NCBI GenBank assembly: GCA_029215795.1 | Contig: JARDYH010000003.1 | Location: forward strand, 31,063,001-31,127,000 | Reading direction: 5' to 3' | DNA length: 64,000 nt | Source: Anniella stebbinsi | Taxonomy: Eukaryota > Chordata > Lepidosauria > Squamata > Anniellidae | Shown here: positions 54,838 to 64,000 of the stretch, piece by piece | Layout of the letters: every line of letters starts with the position of its first letter | How positions within the stretch are numbered: the stretch's first letter is position 1 | Position numbers and translations under genes: made by a program | Notes under the pieces: generated by a model | The model's input: only the letters and a program-made list of their open reading frames with translations | What the model was told of the DNA's origin: nothing | The model's database searches: none

Positions 54838-55631
54838 ATCCCATAACAGTTAATAGGAGGCACAAAGCCTTGGATTTCCAAATCTTAATTTGAGTTCAGT
54901 ACCCAAGTTGAAGCATGGAGAATCTGAAGTGCTGCTCAATCAATATCCTTGACTTGAATCTTGTGGTTGGTGTACCCTTGTAGTTTACAGGCAATACAAA
55001 TGCATGCATGCACGCACACACATCTTGTTTTGTCTTGTGTTGTGAAGCCCCTTCCATTCTCTCAACCCTCCCATTCTCTCAAAGGTGAATGCATTAAACT
55101 TCCACAAGACACCCCTTCTTTCTCAGTAGACTGAAAGGTTTATTTTCTGAAAACAAACGAGATGTTACATCATCATAATGGGGTTTCATTTTTCATATCC
55201 CTGGGTTTGAAAGAAATTACAAAAGGGGCGGGGTGGGAAGAGAAAGCAAGTATGTCCCAAATGGTTAATGATCCTTGTCAAGCAATCTGTCCAAAGAAGG
55301 AGGGATTTCTTTCCCTCTCTGGCAATTGATCTACAATCTTGTGCTGCTTGGTTGGTGCTCTTGGCTCCTCCCCACCTTTTCTGGTAGGGCTGCAAGAACA
55401 TTTTATGGGACTGCCTAACATTATTGCTCATCAGATCAGGAAGCCACCAGGAAGGAGAGAGGGTCAACCCCTTACGTTTCCATATTAGCAACATTTCTCT
55501 CTATGTCATGGGAGCTATTCTCTTAGTGATAGAGATAGGCAAGCAACCAAGCCCCCAAATGCATAGAAGAGATATTCCTCCTTGCAGCCGACGGGGATGC
55601 TGCTTTGATGAGCAGTGAAAATTGGAATCTA
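54125..55631. other. no recognised gene; microsatellites and L2 tail
   Basis: There is an (AAT)n array at 54258-54297, and a probable L2 tail on the minus strand (54715-54840, 'ctataccctccaatagctga') with a displaced (AAAT)n array at 54796-54838. The remainder is unassigned. Confidence 0.5.
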
Positions 55632-55720
55632 GGGGCTCATCTACACCTTAAGGGTGTAGAGGGGGGGAGAGGGAGGATCGCAGACTTACCTGCTTCCATG
55701 ATCTCCCCCCCCCCAGCTTC
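55632..55720 (+). mobile_element. fragment of 'gtttctacac'-family TIR element
   Basis: It reads ggctcatctacaccttaagg, then gtgtagagggggg and 'gcagacttacctgctt', like the left end of the copy at 17622. Only the first ~90 bp is recognisable. Confidence 0.5.
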
Positions 55721-55991
55721 TAGGGAGTGAATAAATTCTCCTCTTGGGATCTTCTTTCTGCTGGCAGGGGGCAGGTACCATCCCAGAGGGTGGAGGTCAC
55801 CCCAGTTGGGTCACCTCTGGATGAGCTTTGGCATATGGCTCCTAGACTCCTGATGTTGTATTTGCTTATGCTGTGTTAGCATTCCCAGCTGTCCAGTGTT
55901 ACCCAATAACCCCGGCAGCAGGTGCCTCATGCGCCACTAGCATGGCCCCCAACGCTGGAAGAATGAAGAGGGCACCGCTAGGTATACCAAT

Positions 55992-56956
55992 TAGGGATGT
56001 GCACTGGATCGGACCCAATCCACGATCCGAGTCCGGTCCAGTGGAAAATCGGATAAATTATCCGATTTCCGATCCGACAGCTGGATCGGCCGATCCAATC
56101 CGAACCGGTCCGAAAAGGCTCCGAACCGCTTCGGCGGATCGGCGGATTGGCGGGCGCCCACTGGCGCCCACCACCGCTTCCATTGGCGGGTGCCAGCGGG
56201 CACCCGCCAATGAAAGTGGACAGCAAGGGGGGGGAGGAGGGGGGCGGGAGGAGGGGGGCCCTTACCTTTCCGGCCCGTCCGCTCCCGCGCCGGACGGGAG
56301 CGGACGGGCCGGGAAGGTAAGCAGGGGGGGCGTGGAGGGGAGGAGGGGGCGCGCGGAGGGGGGGAGGGGGGCCCTTACCTTCCCGGCCCGTCCGCTCCCG
56401 TCCGGCGCCGGCGGAAACTACCAGCGGGCTCCGCGGCCTGCTCCAGGGTGGCGCGCCGGGTGATGTCATCACCCGGCGCGCTACTCGAGAGCAAGCCGCA
56501 AAGCCGGCTGGCGGTAGCCGCCGGCGCCGGACGGGAGCGAACGGCCCTAAAAGGTAAGTAGTGGCGGGGAAGGGGGCTTACCCCCCCCGGAGCTGTCCGA
56601 TTCTATCCGCTGGCGCCCGCGGGTGCCAGCGGATGGAAGTGGACGGCCCCAAGGGGGGTAGGGAGTGCGGGGGAGGGGGCTTACCTGCCGGGGCCGTCCA
56701 CAGCGGACGGCCCCGGGGGGGAGGGAGTTAGGCCCCCCCTCACCCACCCGCCGCCATTTTTTCCTCATAGACTTGCATTGCAATGCAAGTCTATGGGGAA
56801 AAAAATGGCGGCCGATCCAAACATTTCTGATTTTTGGATCGGGATCGTACTCGATCCGGTCCGGGGGGCCTCCGATTTTGTCCGAACTGATCCGTGACAA
56901 ATTGGAGGTCCCAATCCGGGTCCCGATCTGATCCGGGGGGTCCGTGCACACCCCTA
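55992..56956 (-). mobile_element. hairpin-chain hAT-like element 6 (965 bp), perfect 8-bp TSD
   Basis: It is a reverse orientation copy: TAGGGATGTGCACTGGATC at the left, GTGCACACCCCTA at the right, with exact duplication ataccaat at 55984-55991 and 56957-56964. It has one full palindromic module (56374-56558, centre 56466). Before it lies a collapsed module (56261-56321) in which only the outer arms remain as a 61-bp palindrome. The 30-bp palindrome around cttgcattgcaatgcaag is near 56766-56795. No transposase. Confidence 0.93.
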
Positions 56957-57434
56957 ATACCAATGTGCTGAGCCATTGGGGATACCATCATCATGCCCAG
57001 CTCTGGCACCCTAGGCAGAGGGGCTAACTCTTGATATGGGATGGACGTCCCAGGCAAGGCAGTGGGGGCTCTCTAACTACAAATGGCCAGTCACAGCCCC
57101 AGATAATGGTGCTGCGCAGCCTGTATTAGAGGCCTATGCTGTTAGCAGATTGCATGAGACAGTGCAGGGGTGGCAGGCCCCTGATCCTAGTCACCCTGGC
57201 CCTGTGTCCCTGCCCTGTTCTCCTGACACCTTACAGAGGATCAAAGCATTGGAGTGTGCTTGGTCTTGTCTCCCTGCACCTGTGGTCTCCAATGACTGGT
57301 GCTGGCATAATGGCATCCAAGCATGCTGCAACAGAAAACCGTGAATCATCCTAATTAGTGAAAGATCAGGATCCCCCTCTTTGACAAGAAGAAACCCCAT
57401 GCTAAATATGTCTTAGCTGGGTCAGGGTCTTTAC
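56957..57434. other. no recognised gene
   Basis: Unassigned sequence. Several open frames exist, but none shows recognisable motifs. Confidence 0.4.
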
Positions 57435-57880
57435 AGAAAACATCAGAGCCCTGCTGGATCAGGCCAAGGGTCCATCCAGTCCCAAGCTCTGCACACACAG
57501 TGGCCAACCGGCTGCCAACCAGGGGACCACAAGCAGAACATGGTGCAATAGCATCCTCTCACCCATGATCCCCAGCAATTGATGACTATGACCACATCTT
57601 GTTGTAGTGAATTCTGTAGTCCAGCTATGTGCTGTGTAAAGAAGAACGTCCTTTTCATCAGTCCTGGATCCCCCAATAATCAGCTTCAAGGGAAGACCCT
57701 GTGTTCTAGTATTAAACTCTCCCTTGCCTAAATTGGAATCCATCTAGGGACTTCCATAGTCTAACCATGTGCTGTGTGAAGAAATACCCCCTGTATCTGT
57801 CCCGAATCTCCCACCAATCAGCTTCTTGAGTTCTAGTATTATCCTCTCTTTCCCCATGCCCTTTCTTCAGTGGCATTGTA
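57435..57880 (-). mobile_element. CR1-like LINE 3' region
   Basis: On the minus strand it carries a CR1-type coding and 3' UTR pattern: '...ttcttcacacagcacatgg' with 'ctatggaa', then 'cttgtggtcccctggttgg', 'gtgtgcagagcttggg' and 'ggcctgatccagcaggg'. The 'cacagcacatg' block occurs twice (about 57630 and 57770), suggesting an internal duplication or two overlapping copies. No intact frame. Confidence 0.65.
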
Positions 57881-58128
57881 CACACTGAATTTGGGCAGAT
57901 AGAGGTGAGGGAGCAACCAAGATGCAAAGAAGTGTCTGAGTGGGAACAAGAACCTGAATGCCAAAGAGCTGGCCAAATACTAACCACTAAACTACACTAT
58001 CTCTTCTAGTATTATCCCCTCTTCACCCACCTTGCCCTTTTAATTAGTGGCTTTACACCCATTGGATTTGGTTGGATAGAAGGGAGTAAACAAGATGCAA
58101 AGGGTGTCTAAAATGGGACAAGAACCAA

Positions 58129-58175
<47 letters not shown>

Positions 58176-58535
58176 GAAGCAGCTTTCATTGCTTTCTTTC
58201 CCTGGCAGTCACCCATCCCTATATTGACCAGGCCTGAACCTGCTTAGCTTCAGCAGCATTATTAATTGTCAATTGACTATCCACTCAGTGGCAGCACTTC
58301 TTGCCCCACCAAGCCTCATGACCCTAGTATAATTAATGCTAATAATAATGAAAACAACAACAACAACCCTAGAGCCAATAGCAATTCCATACCAACATCC
58401 AAAAAGCAGTCAGACTTAAAACATGCTCAATAGGCAGGAAATTCCCGATTCAATAAAAGACAGCATGACCTGGCAAGATCTGTCATTTCCATCTAGGAAA
58501 ACCACCACAAGCAAGAAAAGAAATAATAATAATAA
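57881..58535. other. no recognised gene; (AAT)n microsatellite
   Basis: There is an (AAT)n array at 58131-58175 and a short AAT run at 58522-58535 that served as the target of element 7. A tRNA-like phrase on the minus strand ('gtttagtggttagt' near 57980) may be a SINE head remnant. Confidence 0.45.
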
Positions 58536-60104
58536 TAGGGGTGTGCACGGACCCCCCGGATCGGATCGGGACCCGGATCAGGACCTCCAATTTTGTCCCG
58601 GACCGGTTCGGACAAAATCGGAGGCCCCCCGGACCGGATCGAGTCCGATCCCGACCCAAAAATCGTACATTTTTGGATCGGCCGCCATTTTTTTCCCCAT
58701 AGACTTGCATTGCAATGCAAGTCTATGAGGAAAAAATGGCGGCGGGTGGGTAAGGGGGGGCCTAACTCCCTCCCCGCCCGGGGCCGTCCGCTGTGGACGG
58801 CCCCGGCAGGTAAGCCCCCTCCCCCGCGCTCCCTACCCCCCCTGGGGCCGCCCGCTTCCATCCGCTGGCGCCCGTGGGCGCCAGCAGATAGAAGCGGACG
58901 GCTCCGGGGGGGGGTAAGCCCCCTTCCCCGCCACTGCTTACCTTCTCGGCCCGTCCGCTCCCGTCCGGCGCCGGCGGCTACTACCAGCGGGCTCCGCGGC
59001 CTACTCTCGAGTAGCGCGCCGGGTGATGACATCACCCGGCGCGCCACCCTGGAGCAGGCCGCGGAGCCTGCTGGTAGTAGTAGGCGCCGGCGCCGGACGG
59101 GAGCCGCCGGGCCGGGCAGGTAAGGGCCCCCCTCCCCCCTCCGCGCGCCCCCTCCTCCCCTCCACGCACCCCCTCCTTACCTTCCCGGCCCGGCGGCTCC
59201 CGGCCGGCGCCGGCGCCTACTACTTCCAGCAGGCTCCGCGGCCTGCTCTAGAGTAGCGCGCCGGGTGATGACATCACCCGGCGCGCCACCCTAGAGCAGG
59301 CCGCGGAGCCTGCTGGGAGTAGTAGGCGCCGGCGCCGGACGGGAGCCGCCGGGCCGGGCAGGTAAGGGCCCCCCTCCCCCCTCTGCGTGCCCCCTCCTCC
59401 CCTCCACGCACCCCCTCCTTACCTTCCCTGCCCGGCGGCTCCCGGCCGGCGCCGACACCTACTACTTCCAGCAGGCTCCGCGGCCTGCTCTAGAGTAGCG
59501 CGCCGGGTGATGACATCACCCGGCGCGCCACCCTAGAGCAGGCCGCGGAGCCTGCTGGGAGTAGTAGGCACCGGCGCCGGACGGGAGCCGCCGGGCTGGG
59601 AAGGTAAGGGCCCCCCTCCCCCCTCCGCGCGCCCCCTCCTCCCCTCCACGCACCCCCTCCTTACCTTCCCGGCCCGGCGGCTCCCGGCCGGCGCCGGCGC
59701 CTACTACTACCAGCAGGCTCCGCGGCCTGCTCTAGAGTAGCGCGCCGGGTGATGACATCACCCGGCGCGCCACCCTAGAGCAGGCCGCGGAGCCTGCTAG
59801 TAGTAGTAGGCGCCGGCGCCGGACGGGAGCCACCGGGCCGAGAAGGTAAGTGCCCCCCTCCTCCCCCCCCCGCTGTCCACTTTCATCGGCGGGCGCCCGC
59901 TGGCGCCCGCCAATGGAAGCGGCGGTGGGCGCCAGTGGGCGCCCGCCGATCCGCCGATCCGCCGAACCGGTTCGGAGCTTTTTCGGACCGGTTCGGATTG
60001 GATCGGCCGATCCAGCTACGGGATCGGAAATCGGATAATTTATCCGATTTCCCACTGGACCGGACTCGGATCGTGGATCGGGTCCGATCCAGTGCACATC
60101 CCTA
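58536..60104 (+). mobile_element. hairpin-chain hAT-like element 7 (1569 bp), four palindromic modules
   Basis: The ends are TAGGGGTGTGCACGG and GTGCACATCCCTA. The flanking octamer aataataa (58528-58535 and 60105-60112) is compatible with an 8-bp duplication but lies in an AAT repeat. It is the largest copy in the window. Very close to element 9 (shared 'aatcgtacatttttggatcg'). CpG dinucleotides are abundant and the copies are similar, which suggests recent insertion (inference). No transposase. Confidence 0.93.
58937..59850. repeat. tandem array of four 191-bp palindromes, 242-bp period
   Basis: The palindrome centres (gggtgatgacatcaccc) fall at 59029, 59271, 59513 and 59755, exactly 242 bp apart. 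Units 2-4 span 59176-59366, 59418-59608 and 59660-59850, each starting cttacc and ending ggtaag, with 51-bp C-rich spacers. Unit 1 (58937-59124) differs in its left outer arm. Units differ at only a few positions, so the array arose by recent tandem duplication. Confidence 0.95.
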
Positions 60105-60112
60105 AATAATAA

Positions 60113-60485
60113 TAATAATAATAATAATAAGAAGAAGAAGAAGAAGAAGAAATGAAAAACTACTAATAATGTACAATCAGCTGAAAAGACAGATGAAAAA
60201 CTGCCGGTGCCTACAGTCATCAGGGGACCACCCTCCAAAGCACCGATGCCCCCATCACCCTTGTCAGGGCACGCTGGCAGGAAGCACGGGGACAACCACG
60301 TCCACGAAAAAGGGGAAGCTCCACTGGCTGTGCCTTGGGATCCACTCCATGGTCGTTGTTGTCCTCGCTGCCGACTTCTCCACCGTCTCTTTGCATAACA
60401 AGGAGGGAAAGGACGCCAGCGAGGAGCTGCCACCTCTTAGCTGTGTGCCCCTGCCAAAACGCTTCCCTAAACAAGCTGTAGCAGG
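60113..60485. other. (AAT)n(AAG)n, then unassigned GC-moderate sequence
   Basis: A microsatellite runs to about 60150. The following 330 bp is continuous with 61079-61390 if element 8 is removed. It is relatively rich in CpG and has open frames on both strands, but I see no protein family. Confidence 0.4.
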
Positions 60486-61078
60486 TAGGGATGTGCATGT
60501 CCCCCCCAGATCGGATCGGAACTGGGATCGGAACCGGAACCGAAGCCTCGGACTGGATCGGATCAGAGGCTTCCTGGTTCAGTTCGGACCTGATTCCAAT
60601 CCAAAAATCGGACGTCCGATTTTTGGATCGGACGCCATTGTAGCTGTTTTTGCCATAGGCTTACATTGGGGGAAAGAAAGCTTTCCCCCAATGCAAGCCT
60701 ATGGCGAAAACATGGGGGCAGGTGAGTGGGGGCCTAACTCCCCCCTCCCTGTCCCTTCCGCTGCCGTCCGCTGGTCCAATCTACTGAGAAACAGGCTTTG
60801 CAGCCTACTTCGCAGCCTAGTAGATTTGACCAGTGGGCGGCAGCCGATGGCAGCGGGCGCCCTGGCAAGTAAGCCCCCTCCCCCTCGCTCGTGCTCCTTA
60901 CCTGCTGGGGCATCAGCTTCCCTCCGGTGTGCGTCTCTACTGAGAAACAGGCTTCGCTGCCTGTCTCTCAATAGCGCGCCAGGTGATGATGCGGTGATCG
61001 GAAATTGGATAATTGTATCCGATTTCCCCCGGATCTGGTCCAGATCGTGGATCGGACCCAATCCGGTGCACACCCCTA
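60486..61078 (+). mobile_element. hairpin-chain hAT-like element 8 (593 bp), second subfamily, perfect 8-bp TSD
   Basis: The ends are TAGGGATGTGCATGTCC and GTGCACACCCCTA. The exact duplication gtagcagg is at 60478-60485 and 61079-61086. The layout parallels the larger copies but with its own sequences: the subterminal 'cggatcgg' theme, a hairpin 'cataggcttacattggggga' facing 'tcccccaatgcaagcctatg', and a hairpin with 'ctactgagaaacaggctt'. Only traces of the terminal palindromic module remain (near 60970-61000, 'gcgccaggtgatgatg'). No coding content. Confidence 0.92.
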
Positions 61079-61086
61079 GTAGCAGG

Positions 61087-61394
61087 AGGCTCCCAGAGAG
61101 ACCCAGCCCTGCAGCAATGCAATCAGTGCCGCTGCCGCGCCCGCCAAAGTCTGCACGTGGCTCCAGAACTGGCTGCAGATGCACATCCTCTCTCACAGCT
61201 GCAAAGAGAAAAGGCTGAGGGGTTGGGACGCAGCCGGATTCTATAAGCTCAGCCGCCCCACCCCTGGCTTGTGGCATGACCTGATCATTCTAATAGCGAT
61301 CGGGCATGTCTCTTCCTCCCCCTCCACCACAATAGCCTCCCCACAGCCAGGCAAGCCAGACTTGGGGGAAGGGCACTTCTGTATATCACTTTTC
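61087..61394. other. unassigned, continuation of 60150-60477
   Basis: It is CpG-containing sequence with open frames but no recognisable product. See the finding on the 60.2-61.4 kb region. Confidence 0.35.
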
Positions 61395-61550
61395 TAGCAT
61401 TATTTCCTGCTATTATTTTATTCCATATTATTTAAAATACTGCAACAAATGTCATTGTGGCGCTACGCATTATAAATGCACAAGAGGAATATCGTGTCAC
61501 CATGATGGAATCATATTGATATGACAGGAGGTGTAGATCTGGCCCTAATC
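61395..61550 (-). mobile_element. half copy of the 'ggcYagatctacac' TIR element
   Basis: It contains 'tatttcctgctattatttta', 'ttccatatt', 'gtgtcaccatgatgg' and the terminus 'gtgtagatctggccctaa'. These match the right-hand arm of the elements at 1373-5954 and 25888-27233. The left terminus is missing. Confidence 0.6.
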
Positions 61551-61579
61551 CAACAACCTCTCGAGGCATGACTTAGAAC

Positions 61580-62896
61580 TAGGGGTGTGCACGGACCCCC
61601 CGGATCGGATCGGGACCCGGATCGGGACCTCCAATTTTGTCCCGGACCGGTTCGGACAAAATCGGAGGCCCCCCGGACCGGATCGAGTCCGATCCCGACC
61701 CAAAAATCGTACATTTTTGGATCGGCCGCCATTTTTTTCCCCATAGACTTGCATTGCAATGCAAGTCTATGAGGAAAAAATGGCGGCGGGTGGGTAAGGG
61801 GGGGCCTAACTCCCTCCCCCCCCGGGGCCGTCCGCTGTGGACGGCCCCGGCAGGTAAACCCCCTCCCCCGCGCTCCCTACCCCCCCTGGGGCCGCCCGCT
61901 TCCATCCGCTGGCGCCTGCGGGCGCCAGCGGATAGAAGCGGACGGCTCCGGGGGGGGGGTAAGCCCCCTTCCCCGCCACTGCTTACCTTCTCGGCCCGTC
62001 CGGCGCCGGCGGCTACTACCAGCGGGCTCCACGGCCTACTCTCGAGTAGCGCGCCGGGTGATGACATCACCCGGCGCGCCATCCTAGAGCAGGCCGCGGA
62101 TCCTGCTGGGAGTAGTAGGCGCCGGCGCCGGACGGGAGCCGCCGGGCCGGGCAGGTAAAGGCCCCCCTCCCCCCTCCCCCCTCCGTGCGCCCCCTCCTCC
62201 CCTCCACGCACCCCCTCCTTACCTTTCCGGCCCGGCGGCTCCCGTCCGGCGCCGGCGCCTACTACTTCCAGCAGGCTCCGCGGCCTGCTCTAGAGTAGCG
62301 CGCCGGGTGATGACATCACCCGGCGCGCCATCCTAGAGCAGGCCGCGGAGCCTGCTGGGAGTAGTAGGCGCCGGCGCCGGACGGGAGCCGCCGGGCCAGA
62401 AAGGTAAGGGCCCCCCTCCCCCCTCCGCGCGCCCCCTCCTCCCCTCCACGCACCCCCTCCTTACCTTTCTGGCCCGGCGGCTCCCGTCCGGCGCCGGCGC
62501 CTACTACTTCCAGCAGGCTCCGCGGCCTGCTCTAGAGTAGCGCGCCGGGTGATGACATCACCCGGCGCGCCACCCTAGAGCAGGCCGCGGAGCCTGCTAG
62601 TAGTAGTAGGCGCCGGCGCCGGACGGGAGCCACCGGGCCGAGAAGGTAAGTGCCCCCCTCCTCCCCCCCCCGCTGTCCACTTTCATCGGCGGGCGCCCGC
62701 TGGCGCCCGCCAATGGAAGCGGCGGTGGGCGCCAGTGGGCGCCCGCCGATCCGCCGAACCGGTTCGGAGCTTTTTCGGACCGGTTCGGATTGGATCGGCC
62801 GATCCAGCTGCGGGATCGGAAATCGGATAATTTATCCGATTTCCCACTGGACCGGACTCGGATCGTGGATCGGGTCCGATCCAGTGCACATCCCTA
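61580..62896 (+). mobile_element. hairpin-chain hAT-like element 9 (1317 bp), perfect 8-bp TSD
   Basis: The ends are TAGGGGTGTGCACGG and GTGCACATCCCTA. The exact duplication cttagaac is at 61572-61579 and 62897-62904. Three palindromic modules are centred at 62064, 62313 and 62555 (spacings 249 and 242; the larger spacing is explained by extra C-rich spacer). It is nearly identical to element 7 outside the repeat number, so the two are sister insertions that differ by module copy number. No transposase. Confidence 0.95.
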
Positions 62897-62904
62897 CTTA
62901 GAAC

Positions 62905-63769
62905 TGATATAAACCATCCCTATCAGATTTGGCTCTGTTGCCATGGGCATTGAATTTCTAAGGAAGACTCACATGACTTTACTTGACACGTAATTCCATT
63001 ATTCCAACTATTCGTACAACAAGAAAGGTACCAGGTAAGGCAGTTTCCCTAATATTTAATCCATGCAATGATGCATTAATGCAGAGATACATTAATCGCA
63101 ATGAAGAGCATAGGGAAGAAATTAATGTGAATGGGATCAGATGGAGATCTTTGGTTGTATTGATTTTTCTTCCCCAGTAAAGGAGACATGAAAGGGAGTA
63201 AGTCAGCATAGATTGCTGTGACTTTCTGAGATCTTGGGAGTTTGTGTGGAAGGAATATTTATGGTCCCTTATAAATATTTCTGATTTGAGTTTCATGATT
63301 TATGACTGCCGCTTACTTGACCCTGAGGTGCCTTGGCAGAGTACCTGAGCGATTCTTGTTGCAAATTTGCTATTGCCTTGGAGGCACATTGAGTTCTCGC
63401 TCATTTGGGAATTGACTTTGGACTATAGAGTGCCTTTTGACTTCAGGGAGCAAGAAAAATGAAGAGCCTTCAAGCTTTCTTTCTCCTGCCAGGTGTATTC
63501 ATGATCAGCTCTCTCCTATCACAGACAAGATGAAGATGCATGCTGAATAGCTGATACACGTCTTGTACCCAAAAATTTATTTTGCCGTTTTGTTCACCTA
63601 CTGAATTTAGGGATGCTGAGAGTATTTGCAAAGTTCCAGTCCTGCCATGACAACCATGTAATTGCTGTTGTGGCTAAGGGCTCCTTTATGTGTTACATTT
63701 TTGAGGTGTATAGCTACAAGTGTAATGCAACAAACCTGAACATCATACAGATACTGTAATTGGGGAGGC
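62905..63769. other. no recognised gene
   Basis: Unassigned AT-rich sequence. No coding or repeat feature is recognised. Confidence 0.4.
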
Positions 63770-64000
63770 AATATTGTCTTTGAGCATCATCAGACGGGGT
63801 TGGGGTTATTGTGGTTCCCTACTGTCACTTCTCCGCCCCTGCGCTGATCCCACAATCCTTCCTCTTTCCACCTGGAGAAGAACACCTGGCCCATTCAGGG
63901 GCCAATTTTAGCACGCCACTTTTCCTGCACACAGCAGGAAATGGTGGCACATTCCCCTTAAAAAAAAGTTGGATTAAAAGAGGTCCATTTTGTGATGGAA
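63770..64000 (+). mobile_element. fragment of the 'ggcYagatctacac' TIR element, cut by window end
   Basis: It shares 'catcagacgggg', 'ctactgtcacttctc', 'cttcctctttcc' facing 'gagaag', and 'ccattttgtgatggaa' with the element at 1373-5954 (compare 1450-1509 and 5633-5770). It runs off the window, so its other end is not visible. Confidence 0.6.

Noticed and set aside
58937..59366. Real exons suggested by strong splice-donor motifs
   Set aside because: The motif occurs symmetrically on both strands at every module edge, without acceptors or coding frames. It is better explained as a property of the repeat unit.
58937..59850. CRISPR-like array (regular repeats with spacers)
   Set aside because: The period is 242 bp with 191-bp palindromes and nearly identical spacers, inside a transposon in a vertebrate-type genome. 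There are no cas genes.
60169..61218. A 349-codon open frame
   Set aside because: It runs straight through hairpin-chain element 8, including its terminal repeats, and matches no family. Its openness comes from GC-rich composition and insertion by chance in frame.
61579..62211. Long open frames (up to ~244 codons) inside GC-rich hairpin elements, also 4345-5736, 53026-53529, 55873-56472, 58493-59123 and 59732-60433
   Set aside because: Comparable frames occur on both strands of each palindrome, since arms are self-complementary and stop codons are rare in such GC-rich DNA. They encode no recognisable domain.

Overview
The window looks like intergenic or intronic DNA from a vertebrate, most likely a squamate reptile (lizard or snake). 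The evidence is the repeat content: CR1-type LINE 3' ends, L2-type LINEs with AT-rich 3' tails, MIR/CORE-like tRNA-derived SINEs, many microsatellites and many short palindromic DNA transposons. I recognise no host protein-coding gene, no functional RNA gene and no bacterial or phage feature. The only coding sequences I can defend are reverse-transcriptase remnants inside LINEs. The species assignment is an inference from repeat style, not a proof.

The most striking content is a family of short (0.6-1.6 kb) non-autonomous DNA transposons with hAT-like termini (TAGGGRTGTGCAC at both ends), each flanked by an exact 8-bp target-site duplication. Eight complete copies of the GC-rich form lie at 10990-12482, 34769-35799, 40673-41997, 52969-54124, 55992-56956, 58536-60104, 60486-61078 and 61580-62896. 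A truncated ninth lies at about 45120-45859, and an AT-rich relative at 24471-25350. Their interior is almost nothing but a chain of hairpins. The largest module is a near-perfect 191-bp palindrome that is tandemly repeated (up to four copies with an exact 242-bp period). It is bounded on both strands by AAGGTAAG-type sequence and separated by C-rich spacers. The same module also sits in a region with different TIRs (4967-5632).

Layout. 1-6000: an L2 tail, then nested TIR elements containing a CR1 fragment, low-complexity DNA and a palindromic module. 6000-7780: mostly unassigned, with one MITE. 7780-9670: a 5'-truncated L2 with an intact RT frame. 10300-13200: a MITE carrying a CORE-SINE, a 170-bp repeat ladder and hairpin-chain element 1. 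13309-15190: a long inverted repeat. 15200-24400: sparse repeats. 24410-25617: a MITE with the AT-rich element nested inside. 25888-31300: a TIR element, old L2 pieces and microsatellites. 31692-33890: a TIR element containing a second L2 with a long RT frame. 34769-42440: hairpin-chain elements 2 and 3, a solo LTR inside a TIR element, and an old L2. 43100-45860: a CR1 split by a MITE, a CORE-SINE and a truncated hairpin-chain copy. 46868-51620: foldback regions and L2 fragments. 52969-62896: a cluster of five hairpin-chain elements.

The LINEs would have supplied RT for themselves and possibly for the SINEs. The TIR elements encode no transposase here and would have depended on one supplied from elsewhere. 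Nesting gives a relative chronology: old L2 and CR1 copies are interrupted by ~320-bp TAGGGTGACC MITEs or by hairpin-chain elements, and one MITE is itself interrupted by the AT-rich element. The hairpin-chain elements are therefore among the youngest layers.
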